Below, piece after piece: positions 1-9,908 of a DNA stretch of 64,000 bases. Below the pieces are notes generated by a model, which was not told the origin of the DNA, did no database searches, and saw nothing but the letters and a program-made list of their open reading frames with translations. Origin of the DNA: Chromera velia (lineage: Eukaryota > Sar > Chromeraceae); NCBI GenBank assembly GCA_018398765.1, contig JAHBMJ010001472.1:45239-109238 (forward strand), written 5' to 3'. The position numbers and the translations under genes are program-made. Every line of letters begins with the position of its first letter. The first letter of the stretch is position 1.

Positions 1-1403
1 CACTGTAGAGATGCATAGACGCTCTTACGCATTTCTATGTGACAGAAACTTAGCAAGCTGCAGAGTGTCGATCGAAAATGCAGATAAGCAGGCTCTGCAA
101 GAAAGCGAGTGTTCTCGGATTTTCTCTGCGCCTCTCTTGTGCATGCGAAGAATTGTCAATATGAGCATGGAGTGTGAAAAACCATGTGCCCGGCACTGTC
201 TGCAAAAAGCAAGCAAGGCAGTTTCAAGCGGGTGATGGAGTCAAACCACTTGGTTCCGACGCCCACTTTTCTCCCCAGATTATCGTCACATCGTGGCTGC
301 GGTAGTATTGATACCCAGATTGATGCTCAAAATTAACAGCGCTGGCACTTAAATTAGTAGTGACTTTGAGTCCTTTGATGTGTGTGGCACGGTTTTAATT
401 TAATATTCAAATAAAAACAGTAAATTGAGGGCAGAGATTTGAGGTCAAAACTGACATTCAGGTTTTTTAGTTGTAAATGTTTTTACGGTAAAAAATTAAC
501 TTTAATTTAAAATAAGAAGAAAAAAAAATTTGAAAACCATAAAACATCTTAATCTTAGTCACGGTCTAGATTCAATTATCGACTTGGTTGATCGATGATT
601 ATGCCAGTTTACACCAGAGTTTGCAGATATTAAGGTTCGAGGGCTAAACCAATTTTAACTAAGAATCAGTTAGAACTTGAAGCAGCGGTAAGCAGCAGTC
701 AGAGCTAGAGTCAGAGTAGACAGCTCTAGCTGGCAGGCCCCGACGGTGGCGTTTGATACCCTACCAGCCCTCCGGCCCTAGGCAGTGCTAGGCTCCTAGC
801 TTAGGCTAGGGAACACTGGCACCCTGCCCTAGCTACTAGCTTTGAATATGCATGAATGTATAGTGCAAGGCGGACTTCAGATAACTGGCACGCAGGTCTA
901 GCGCTCCGGCCCCGAACACAATGTAATCCTGTAATCCCGGAGATAGATTTATAACTTGAACATAGCGGGATCGAACCTAGGACGCGAACATACCTTGTGC
1001 CTAGCCTTATGCGGAACTAATCAATCAACTAACCTATAAAGAACCCGATCGAAGGCTCACATACTGAAAATCCTTAATATGATAAGAAAACTACGGCTTT
1101 AATTATTCAAAGTTTCATATTTTAAATCTTAATTTGAACTATATTTTTTGGAACGCATAAAATCAAAAAGAAATTGCATGATATCACTATAGTTATACGT
1201 TGCTGAAACCAGTGCGCAGACCTCTAGCACATCCTGCACGGATTCAATAGTACATGTTCAAACAAATTTAAACAATGTCATGTTATTTTCCCATCCCCAC
1301 CCACTACAAGCAAGCTCCAACACATTCGATCTGCAATACGCACGCTGGGCCTCTCAACCAAATTGAATGCCGATGCATAAGTCCAACTCACACTGGCTCT
1401 CCT
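1..1403. other. AT-rich intergenic DNA, no gene recognised
   Basis: The first 240 bases hold two short overlapping frames on opposite strands, neither with family features. From about 300 to 1270 the DNA is AT-rich with repeated GCCTAG/CTAGCT-like words, as in the other AT-rich islands here. On the minus strand, 1010-966 has a tRNA B-box-like word (GGTTCGATCCC) preceded by an A-box-like stretch, which could be a tRNA-derived SINE remnant. The 3' flank of the ankyrin gene begins at about 1400. Confidence 0.5.
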
Positions 1404-3795
1404 TCACAGATTGTTTTCATCTGCTTCCAACGCATTCATGAGCGCATTCTGCATTTCCCATGCCGGGCCTCCCTCATCAAACGGGTTCTCTTCCCACACG
1501 GAAACATCATCCTCATCAAAAAGCAGCTCCTCCGGCTCCTCCCCCATACTCCCCGCATCGCTGCTTCTGCTGCTACCGAAACAGTCTCCGGCAACCTCTC
1601 GCTGGAATGCGCAAACCGACGCGTTGGAGTTTTCAGAACCATGTTCAAACAACCACTCTGACGGATTTTCACACATTTGATCCTCCTCACTTATGACAAA
1701 AAACGCAAGGATGACCTTCTGCACCAGGCCCACGGCGTCGTTGTCTCCCGCACGGATCTTCGCATCTAGTTCGTATATCAGTTTTCTGGCAGTTGCTCCT
1801 TCATCCCCACATGCAGGCTGGTGGGGAACGGGCAACCCGGAGGATGTCGGGGCAGCCTGAGGGTGGCGAGAAAGCCAAGCACGATTCGCAAGGTGTGCGG
1901 AGAGTACGTCAGGATTCGCAGGGTGTGCGGAGGGTACGGCAGGATTCGCAGGGTGTGCGGAGGGTACGGCAGGATTCGCAGGGTGTGCGGAGGGTATGGC
2001 AGGATTCACAGGGTGTGCGGAGGGTACGGCAGGATTTGCAGAGGGTACGGCAGGATTCACAGGGTGTGCGGAGGGTACGGCAGGATTTGCAGGGTGTGCG
2101 GAGGGTACGGCAGGATTCGCAGGGTGTGCGGAGGGTACGGCAGGATTTGCAGGGTGTGCGGAGGGTACTGTCACAGTAGAATCTGCAAGCGAAGGAGGCG
2201 GTGCACTAGGATTTCCAGAACCTTCCTGCACCCCCAGCTGCTGCCCATGGGTGGGTCTGGTACCTATCTGCACAAAAGGTGGATATGCTGTCTGTCTCAA
2301 GAAATCGGCCATTTTCTGAATTGCCGCACTGTGTTGAAAAAATTCTCTCGTCCCCTTCCTCCTCCGCCCCCACCTTCGCAGCGCAAACTGCCGCGGCGTC
2401 TCTCTCTGCTCTGCACCACCATCATCAGGCATGGACAAACTAGAGAGATTCCCTCCCTCCGCGACCGAAGGCTCTCCCCCCCCTCCCCCCCCAACGCTCT
2501 GCAAAGCTGTTGCGGAAACAAAAGCGGCGGCAGCAGCATCACCAGGAGGAGACGGAGGTGCACTGCCAGCAGGAACAGCAGCATCAGAAGAAGCGGCAAC
2601 GGGGGATTCGGCAGAGAAGGGGGGGGCTCCTGAGGCGGAAGCAGCTGCAGCAGCAGGGGGGAAGAGCCGATCGGTGGCCACGTACCGGTGCAAATTGGCC
2701 TTTGCCTGGATTAGGCGGGCTGTCCATCCGTAATTTTCCCCCTTCACAGCGTGGCAGACTGCCTCAGCCCCGTCTGCCCTCAGGTCGACATTCTTCTTCA
2801 ACAGGGCCTCCACAATGTCCCAACCCGGGGAGTCTCCATGAGGGCTTTTGCGCAGGGCAGCAGTGAGGGCGCTGCGGGGGCTGTGAGGGATTCTGGGACC
2901 ATCTAGGTTCTTCACCCTGTCGTTTACATCCACCCCTCTGTCGAGGAGGGTCTGCACAACCTCCAGCCACCTGAGATGACAGGCCATCATCAGGGGGGTC
3001 ATTTGGAGGGTGCCTGCCCCTCTAAAGTTGAGGGTCTTCAGGGGGAGCGCGCGGAGAAGCTGCATGAGGAATGCGACGTCGGCATCCCTCTCGGGACCAG
3101 CTGGTATATGAAAGACGAGACGAATGAGGTGAGGAAGCCAGGGACGGAGTTTCTCTGAGCAGAAAAAATAATGACGACGGCCAGCTTCCTGCATCTCTAC
3201 ACGTCCAGCGTGTGAGTACAGCGGGACACCCTGTGTCAATTTCTCGTCGAACCGCCCGAGAGCGGCTTTCTTCTCTTCGTAGCTGTTCTCTGCCTCTGTG
3301 TACTCTGTGCTGCATCCGGCCTGGGCTTTCAAGAGTTCGGTGTCTGCCCCCATCTGCGCGCATTCAGGGGAAGGAGTGAGAAAGAGGAAGAGGGCAGGCA
3401 AGTGTGTCTGTCAGTCTGTCAACTGCACGAAGACACATACAGAGTGACAACGAAGACTGCAGGACAGTCGGCCGGATGCAAACCAGAAATAGACAAGGGA
3501 GCTTCAGAGGGAGGAAGTTCACGCTTTTCTATTCCGGTAACTTCTTTTCGATAAGCAGTCGAGGACATCAGTCAGTTAGTCCGTCAGTCCGTCAGTGAGT
3601 CCGTCGGACCGGGTCCGTCAGTCCGTCATTCAGTCATTCATTCATTCATTAAGTCAGTCAGTCAGTCAGTCAGTCAGTCAGTCAGTCCATACGTCTCTTT
3701 TGTTCTTTTTTGTACACAGACGGACGGACGGACGGACGGACAGACAGACAGAAACAAAGAGACAGACAGACACAGACAGACACAGACAGACAGAC

Positions 3796-3828
<33 letters not shown>

Positions 3829-6106
3829 GAACAGCAGACAGAGAACGGCAGACAGACAGACAGAGAACGGCAGACATCTCTTGAACCTACCGAGACCCGG
3901 ACTTCACAGACGAGCCGACCGACCTTGATGAGATCTTTCCAGATTTGCCACAGCTTCAAGATTTGTCCGTCGGTTTCCCTCAACAGACGGCCAATTTTGA
4001 TGGCAGGTCCAGCTCTGTACAGGTTCACTCGAAAGTACCAGGGCTGCAGAGGGCTGTCCCCATAGAACTGCCAAGAGGAGCTGAACAGTTCCCAACGGCG
4101 CAGGACAGCCTCGAGGGGACGCATACCTGCAGAAGTGATGACGGGCATTTGAGGGGTCCCGAGGACCCACTCCATCTCAGCTTTATCGAAGAAGCCAATG
4201 GCATTGGGATCCCCCCCCCTGGGCCCACCAACATTCTCACCGCCTCTCTATCCCCCCCGTAGCATGCTGTCAGGAGGGGGGAAAGTCGGGAAATGTGAGA
4301 CATGGTGATACCTCTGCTGGGCACTGCAGCTACACCTCCATCGCCTTCCGAATCGTGTCCGGACTGCAGGGGAAGCTGAAAAGTGCAACGAGCCCCTCCA
4401 TCAATTAACTTTGTAAGCAAATCAAGGCCCTTCCTACGAAAATCCAGATTCTGAGAGCGGAATCTTGCGACTTCGTCCAACGTGAGTGATCGGACTACAG
4501 CTTCGATTGGGCGACAGAAAAGAGGATCCGATGTTCTGTCCTGGTGAGTGTAGTGAGAGGGCATCAGGGACAGCTCTGTCACCCCTGCACCCCTCGAAAC
4601 GAGCTCAAGAGCAAGGTCCATTCGCCCCGGAGAAACGGCACCCACGAAGGGTGTCTCTACACCCCTCAACCCCCCCCTGACTTGCCTGACAGGGGCCCCG
4701 CTCTCCATCAAAAAATGAACAAGCTGACGCATGTTGAAGCGGCAAGCCAACCCGAGGGCAGTGCTTCTCTCTGTCCCCACCTGTGAGAGCAACGCCCCTG
4801 CCTCAAGAAGACGCTTGACAATGTCCACACGCATCTGGTTCTCTTCTTCCGTCCCATCTGCCCTCTCTGCAACCATGTCATTGACTGACACAATCAGCGG
4901 GGGCTCTACCCGCCCCCCCCTGCCCTTCAAGTCACAGTCGGACCAATTCACCCTTGCCCCCGCATCAAGGAGGACCTCAATCACTTCCTTCTCTTGAAAA
5001 TAACAAGCTATCCCGAGAGCAGATGTCTGAATGAGTCTCTGCACTTCAAAACTCTCATTTTCACTTTCCGCCGCCTCCTCGAATCCCTCGATCCCCTTCA
5101 GGTGCCACCTGAGCGTCCAGTCCAACGACTTGGACTCACGCGCTGCCTCCACTACACGTTGCAGCAGGGACATGCACCGTTTGTATCTCTCCGTTCTTGT
5201 CCTCTCTACCCGACTGATGAACGCAGCCACCTCGCTTGCACTAGCATCATCGGGGGGGTTCTCCACGGGTTCTGGATCCCATTTCTGTTTGGAAATCATG
5301 AGGACGAGCATGTGAAGGGGGGTGCGCCCCCGACTGAAACTCTCCTCTTTGTCCCCAAACGTGACCCAGTGGGGATGGGTACGCCGGTCTGGCTCCCCTT
5401 CTTTGAATTTCTCAACCCGCAGTCTATCCACTTTTTCCTCCTCCTCCCATGTCTCACCGCACTCGCACAAATCCACCCTCGCACCTCTGGAGAGGAGCAA
5501 ATCCACACACTCCCACTTTTCATATTGGATCGCCACGCTCAATAAGGGCTTCCAGTATGTCAGGTGAACGGGGGGGGGTTGCGGAGGCTCATGGCTGGCC
5601 TCAAAGAGTCTGGACTCGATCCACTGGTTCGGGTTTATTCGTCCCCGGTCGAGGAGCAACGTCAGCGTCTCGACAGACATCCGCTCGATGGCAGAGAGGG
5701 AGAGGTCAGAGTGCATGTCTGCTCGCCCGGCCTGCCCAAGCAAAACAATCGCTTTGGCCGACCCGCTGTGTAAAGCAGTGAAATAAAGACCCGGGAGGCG
5801 ATCAAAGACGTGTGCTGCGCTGTTGAGAGTCTGCAGTGTCTCCGCATCGTCTGCTTCGATGCAACTTATCGTGAGAAGCTCTAGAGCACGTCTGTCGGAG
5901 AGAAGGTCGAGAGCAGCAACTGCGCCTCCGAGACCGAAGGACGTCGAGTCCTTCGTCAAAGGATGAAACGATTTGGACACAAGCGAAGAGAACTTCCAAA
6001 ACGAGCGGGCATTGAAAAAACCAGAACCACACAGAATGCGCTGTATTTCCGGTCTGTTCAAATCTGCCATCGAGAGGCCGGCGTTCGGTGCCGAGACACC
6101 AGACAT
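1404..6106 (-). CDS. Large ankyrin-repeat protein, two exons, one apparent frameshift
   Basis: I propose one gene with exon A 6106-3891 and exon B 3353-1404. Exon A starts at ATG 6106 and carries ankyrin units such as [19 protein letters not shown] and [19 protein letters not shown]. The downstream frame of exon A is reached only across a run of nine C (4211-4219, G9 in the gene); it continues the ankyrin pattern as [19 protein letters not shown] and ends at a good donor, TCG|GTAGGT. Exon B has no ATG at its open-frame start but follows a pyrimidine-rich acceptor ending GCGCGCAG at 3354. Donor and acceptor are both phase 0. Exon B holds another ankyrin unit ([19 protein letters not shown]), an Ala/Pro/Gly-rich stretch, a decapeptide tandem array and an acidic C-terminus. 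The product would be about 1390 residues. Ankyrin repeats bind proteins; the partner is unknown. The alternative is two separate genes. Confidence 0.7.
1883..2172 (-). repeat. Coding minisatellite, 30-bp unit, about ten copies
   Basis: Near-identical 30-bp units run through the ankyrin gene in frame and encode a repeated decapeptide, [10 protein letters not shown], with small variants (HPVNPAV, an 18-bp short unit giving PSANPAV). The array sits in the disordered C-terminal part between the ankyrin region and the acidic tail. Because the unit length is a multiple of three, copy number can change without breaking the frame. Confidence 0.9.
3354..3890 (-). other. Proposed intron of the ankyrin gene, microsatellite-filled
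   Basis: This interval lies between donor TCG|GTAGGT (3891/3890) and acceptor GCAG|ATG (3354/3353) on the minus strand. It holds a (TCAG)n array at about 3570-3690 and a (GACA)n array at about 3717-3870. Similar simple repeats fill the well-supported introns of the Der and CCCH genes, which favours an intron over an intergenic spacer. Confidence 0.6.
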
Positions 6107-6404
6107 CTCGGCACTGTCCCGGAGTGGAAAAAGAAGAAGGGCCGGGCAAATTTACGAGACGTGAGACAGATCAAATTTACAAGGGCAAAAACGCAAACGC
6201 AGAGACGTCAAAGAAACTTGCCTTCTAGCTGGACCAAGGTTCCATGAAATGAGCAGGGAGGTATGCGAGTCTGACATGGTGTCTGCAGTCTAAGACTGCA
6301 GAACACTTGAGATCTTCGAAGAGAGATTTTGATCCCTTGAATTCAAGTTTTTTTTTCGACTCAGCGCAGTGATAGCGCAGTGATCATGAACACAAACTGG
6401 CGTT

Positions 6405-6530
6405 TCGGCGCGGCGCGTTGACGTTTCCGCGTTAACATGCATTTCTCTCCGGCCGCGGCGCCGCGCGGCCGCCCCCGTGTTTCCGCGCCACCATGCAGCC
6501 AAGCCCGCGCCGTTAAAACGTTTCCACGCC
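6405..6530. promoter_or_regulatory. GC-rich palindromic block upstream of the ankyrin gene
   Basis: About 300-420 bases upstream of ATG 6106 lies a GC block with a palindromic core at 6451-6472 (GGCCGCGGCGCCGCGCGGCC). Similar blocks occur upstream of the ankyrin gene that starts at 51322 and between the divergent genes at 57.7 and 58.5 kb. A promoter role is inferred from position only. Confidence 0.35.
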
Positions 6531-6643
6531 CCCAAAAAAAACTGAACGCTGTTGAAAAAAAATCTTTGTCCGTTAACGGTTGAGTGCTGAACTGAGTTCA
6601 CCTTTTCAACCAGACAGAGGCTTCCTTGCCTGTCACTTGACCT

Positions 6644-7003
6644 ATGTTTCCTTCTCTGCCAGGTGTCAAACGTCTTCCAGTGCGTTGTGTTGTTTTCTGC
6701 AGACTGAGTCTAGCTGTGTTGCTTTCCCTCTTCCTATCAACAGTCCCCGTTGTCGATCCCTGTTTCAGCAATATATCATTCTGCAAAAGGGGTAGAAAGA
6801 CCTCCAAAATTGAGGGAGGTAAATTTATGTGTGGGGATTGCAAAGAGACTGTCAGATATGCCAACAAGGAGCTCTTCGAGGATCAACTTCAGCACATCGC
6901 TCCATCTCTTCGCTGTTGCTCGTTGGTTAGCAGACACTCCCGATGTGGTGCTCACGATGAGGGAAACGATCCCGAGAAGGACGTCAAGCTTGGTCGTCTA
7001 TAC
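6644..7003 (+). CDS. Possible first coding exon, hydrophobic N-terminus, unknown
   Basis: An open frame begins with ATG at 6644 and ends at a good donor, AAA|GTGAGT, at 7004. The predicted 120 residues include a hydrophobic stretch (LSLAVLLSLFLSTVPVV) that could be a signal peptide or membrane anchor, followed by a Cys-rich hydrophilic part (CGDCKET). A second frame over 6750-7003 is also open and equally protein-like, so the frame is uncertain. It lies upstream of the AP2-like protein on the same strand, but a secretory leader does not suit a DNA-binding protein, so the link is doubtful. Confidence 0.25.
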
Positions 7004-7880
7004 AAAGTGAGTCTTTTTCTTGTGTGTTGACCAGCCACTGGTCGTTTTTCCAACCAGACAGGCCCGTTAACCTGGAGTTGCGCTCGGTATCTTACTATTC
7101 TCGCAACAACCCGTCTCTTCAACGAATCTTCACTTCTTTTTTCTTGACTGTGTTGTTTGTGTATACATATATATACATGACACCATTATTCTGGTGGGGG
7201 AAGAAGAATTCGAGAAGGAGAATGTTTTGGGTTCTTCCTCCGCTTCCTCCTCCGCTCCACCTCGGGTGGCACCGCTCCGAGAGAGAACCAACGGTTAATT
7301 GGCAGCCCCTGGAAGATGACAACGACGTCCCTTCTTCCTCTTTTCTGATGCACTCCTTCAAGTTGGCGTGCGCCTTCCCACTCCCCGTCCCCCTCCCGAG
7401 CCCAAAGGGGTGTGGGCAAATCTCCCCTCCAAGACGTCCCGAAAGCTTCCTTCGCAAAGCCGCTCTCTGTCCTCTCTGGGGGGGTTAGCGGGTGCTCTCC
7501 CTTCTCCCCCTGTTCCTGCGGGTGTACGGTCTGCGTCTCTCCGGGGTGTTCCCTCAACAGCAGCAGCAGCAGCAGGAGGAAGACATGCGGGAGGTGAGAT
7601 GTTTGGTGGGCTGGGGGTCGTGCTGCGTTCTCCCACCGGTGGGGCGAGAAGAATCCGGGCGGTGTCTCCACTTCCGCCCTCAATTCTCCGGGGAGGACAT
7701 TCCAATGCCTTTGTGGACGTTTATGCAGAAGAAGATGTTCCAACGACAGACTGACCGACTTGGACACACACACTGTAACAGTCACGCACTGTACGTGTTT
7801 CTCTTTCTGTGTGTTTCCTGTGGCACAACCATTCTGCAGTCAAAGCGGAGCTGCGAAGGGGAAATGAGGTCGAGGTAGGG
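7004..7880. other. Possible intron/exon mixture upstream of the AP2-like gene
   Basis: Several overlapping frames are open but none shows a domain. A Pro/Ser/Ala/Gly-rich frame runs through 7342-7754 and ends at a stop. A pyrimidine-rich tract before CTGCAG at about 7845 could be an acceptor feeding the AP2-like frame. I cannot fix exon borders here. Confidence 0.3.
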
Positions 7881-8876
7881 ATGAAGGTGAAGGCAAAAAA
7901 AAGGGCAGATGATGAGACAGAGGAGGGAGCTAGGGAAGGAGGGGGGGAAAGAAATGGTGAGGGGGTAGGGAGAGTGCTGTTCGGGTCACTGTCTCTGAGT
8001 TCGACCCTCACCAGAGAGGAGGTCATAGCACAAGTCTGCGCTGCTGCCACCTCAAACGGCATTCTCCCTCCCAACGTGCTCGAATTGGTCGACAACGTTG
8101 CCTGCCCTCCCGGTCATGTTGGTGTCCAGAAGAGAAATACGGTGACGGGAGAGACATCGTTTTTCTACATACCGCTTCAACCCTCCCAGAAGGTACTCCC
8201 CCCGAAGGCTTCAGTCCCCCCTCAAAGTCTCAGTAAAAAGCCAATCGGAAATAGCCAAATGAAGGTGACGGCCACAGAAGTGTCGACTGGCAGAGCCCGA
8301 GAGTTCCCTTCTTTGTGTCAGTGTGAAGCTCTGAAGATAAACCCAAGAACAGTCAGCCGCGCATTAAATTTTGCCGTGGGCCTCCACAGCCAAACGAACG
8401 AAACAGGAGGTTTTGCATTCACCACAACACTCTCAGAAGATTCTCAGGAAGGCGCGGGAGGGGTAAGCGAGCCTGCTGAGCAAATTCTGGAAGGTGTCAA
8501 ATGCACCTCCGAGGCGTGGGTTGCGTCCTGGTTAGGAGACGGAGGGCAGACATGGAAGAAGTCTTTCAACATCAGAAATTACGGAGAGGAGCAGGTAAGG
8601 TTCAAGGCCCTGCAGTGTCGTGTTGCAAAAGTCCCCACAGACAGTGCAGCAGTGAGAGCACTAAGGCAGGCTCGTAAGCAGGTCAAACACCATGACGTTC
8701 TCGATACCCTGGATCATACCCAGAGAGTGCTGTTCGGGTCACCGTCTCTGAGTTCGACCCTCATTAGAGAGGAGATCCTAGCACAAGTCAGCGCTGCAGC
8801 GTCTCGGTGCCCAGCATCACCTACGAGGACCTCGTGGAGGGCGGGCCCCTCAATCTCGAGAGGCTGGCCGGACTGA
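7881..8876 (+). CDS. AP2-domain-like (ApiAP2 type) protein, partly duplicated
   Basis: From ATG 7881 the frame codes 331 residues; it is open further upstream without an ATG, so a spliced 5' exon is possible. Residues about 205-250 match the AP2/ERF pattern: three strands with SEAWVASWLGDGGQTWKKSF followed by an amphipathic helix beginning NYGEEQVRFKALQCRV. In apicomplexans such domains bind DNA in the nucleus as transcription factors. An internal GTAAGG (8594) would cut the AP2 helix, so I read through it. The N-terminal module (RVLFGSLSLSSTLTREEV) recurs nearly identically at residues about 282-306, after which the frame runs into unrelated sequence. The C-terminus as read is therefore probably not native. 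The family call is by eye; only one AP2 domain is seen. Confidence 0.6.
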   Translation: MKVKAKKRADDETEEGAREGGGERNGEGVGRVLFGSLSLSSTLTREEVIAQVCAAATSNGILPPNVLELVDNVACPPGHVGVQKRNTVTGETSFFYIPLQPSQKVLPPKASVPPQSLSKKPIGNSQMKVTATEVSTGRAREFPSLCQCEALKINPRTVSRALNFAVGLHSQTNETGGFAFTTTLSEDSQEGAGGVSEPAEQILEGVKCTSEAWVASWLGDGGQTWKKSFNIRNYGEEQVRFKALQCRVAKVPTDSAAVRALRQARKQVKHHDVLDTLDHTQRVLFGSPSLSSTLIREEILAQVSAAASRCPASPTRTSWRAGPSISRGWPD

Positions 8877-9075
8877 ACGTTACGCTGAAGGAGTTCCACT
8901 AGGACTTCCAGCCCCCCAACGCCTCCAACCACATGATGGACGTCATCCTGCACACGCTGGGGCATTGTCTCTCCCGACATGTCGAATTAGTCGACTACGT
9001 TGCCTGCTTTCCCGATCACGTGGCGCTCTGTAAGCGTAACATAGTGACGGGAGAGTTGTCCCACTTCTCCATGTG
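8722..9075 (+). pseudogene. Partial, interrupted copy of the AP2 protein's N-terminal module
   Basis: Bases 8725-8811 repeat 7968-8054 at about 90% identity, and 8968-9075 resembles the continuation of the first copy (VELVDYVAC versus LELVDNVAC, then TGE). Between them lies about 155 bases with no counterpart in the first copy, read as VPSITYEDLVEGGPLNLERL and then a stop. The copy ends in a stop after HFSM. Tandem duplication followed by insertion is the simplest account. Confidence 0.65.
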
Positions 9076-9079
9076 ACTG

Positions 9080-9908
9080 GAAGCCCCTCCCAAGGAGGAG
9101 GTGGGACAAGCGAGTGCCGCCTCCAGCTCTGGACTGCTTTGATCGGTATCTGCAGCAACGAACCACAACAGTGGAAGCAGGGGTGAAGGAGAAGGGAGCA
9201 AGTTTGGGTGAGGGCACTGAGGGTGGGACGCGTGCATATACTGCATTGATCCAAGCGTGGTTTCCTGCCCAAATTCATGCCAAGCGTTCGACATGTGGCG
9301 TCCAAGAAAAGCACATACACGGGCTAAAACTTCAAAAATGTCAAAATTTAATTTTCTTACTGAATGAGTATACTAAATTTACCTGGTATTTTATGTTATT
9401 ACTCGGATTTAACTACTAGTAGGAGGAACTAAATTTATTTAGATTGCTATATATATAATTATTATCATACTTTCATATGACTATCATTATATGACATCGT
9501 CATTGATTGATTGATTAATTGTCAATTATTGATATGTTCCGACGTAGGGCCTTCCCGCTATGTCATTCTAGTCGTCATTAGTCTCTGATAGAGCTAGTGG
9601 TATAGGCGTTCAGTGTTTGGCAACATGTAGGGCAGTTTGTTCACTGATGTCAGTCCTGGTATCAGTCTGATAGACTCTGAGTTGTGATAAATAATTGATG
9701 AGTAATAAGTCATTTTTTAAAGTATGTAACTTGAATAATTCTTAAAATGATAGGTACTAACCTGCCTGGCCCTGCCAAAGGTAAGTTAAGTAACTAAAAT
9801 GATAGTAAAGTGAAATATGATTCAGACATCATTTTTAATAGTTTTTTTAAAAATGTTATATGCTCATTTTTTAAATGTTCCTTTAAAGTCACATCTTTGT
9901 TATACGTT
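9080..9908. other. AT-rich intergenic island, no gene
   Basis: Bases 9330-9900 are strongly AT-rich with TTGATTGATTGATTAATTG-like repeats near 9500 and no credible frame. The region separates the decayed AP2 copy from the 3' end of the LRR gene. It resembles the other TE-derived islands in the window, but no element could be named. Confidence 0.5.

Noticed and set aside
1883-2172. CRISPR-like array of 30-bp repeats
   Set aside because: There are no spacers; the units are contiguous and keep an open reading frame, so it is a coding minisatellite.
1821-2633. 270-codon plus-strand frame with repeated VCGGYGRI
   Set aside because: The repeat is the complement of the [10 protein letters not shown] minisatellite in the ankyrin gene; no independent coding support.
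3595-4065. Frames with SQSVSQSV or TDRQTDRQ repeats
   Set aside because: They are translations of TCAG/GACA tetranucleotide repeats in the proposed ankyrin-gene intron.
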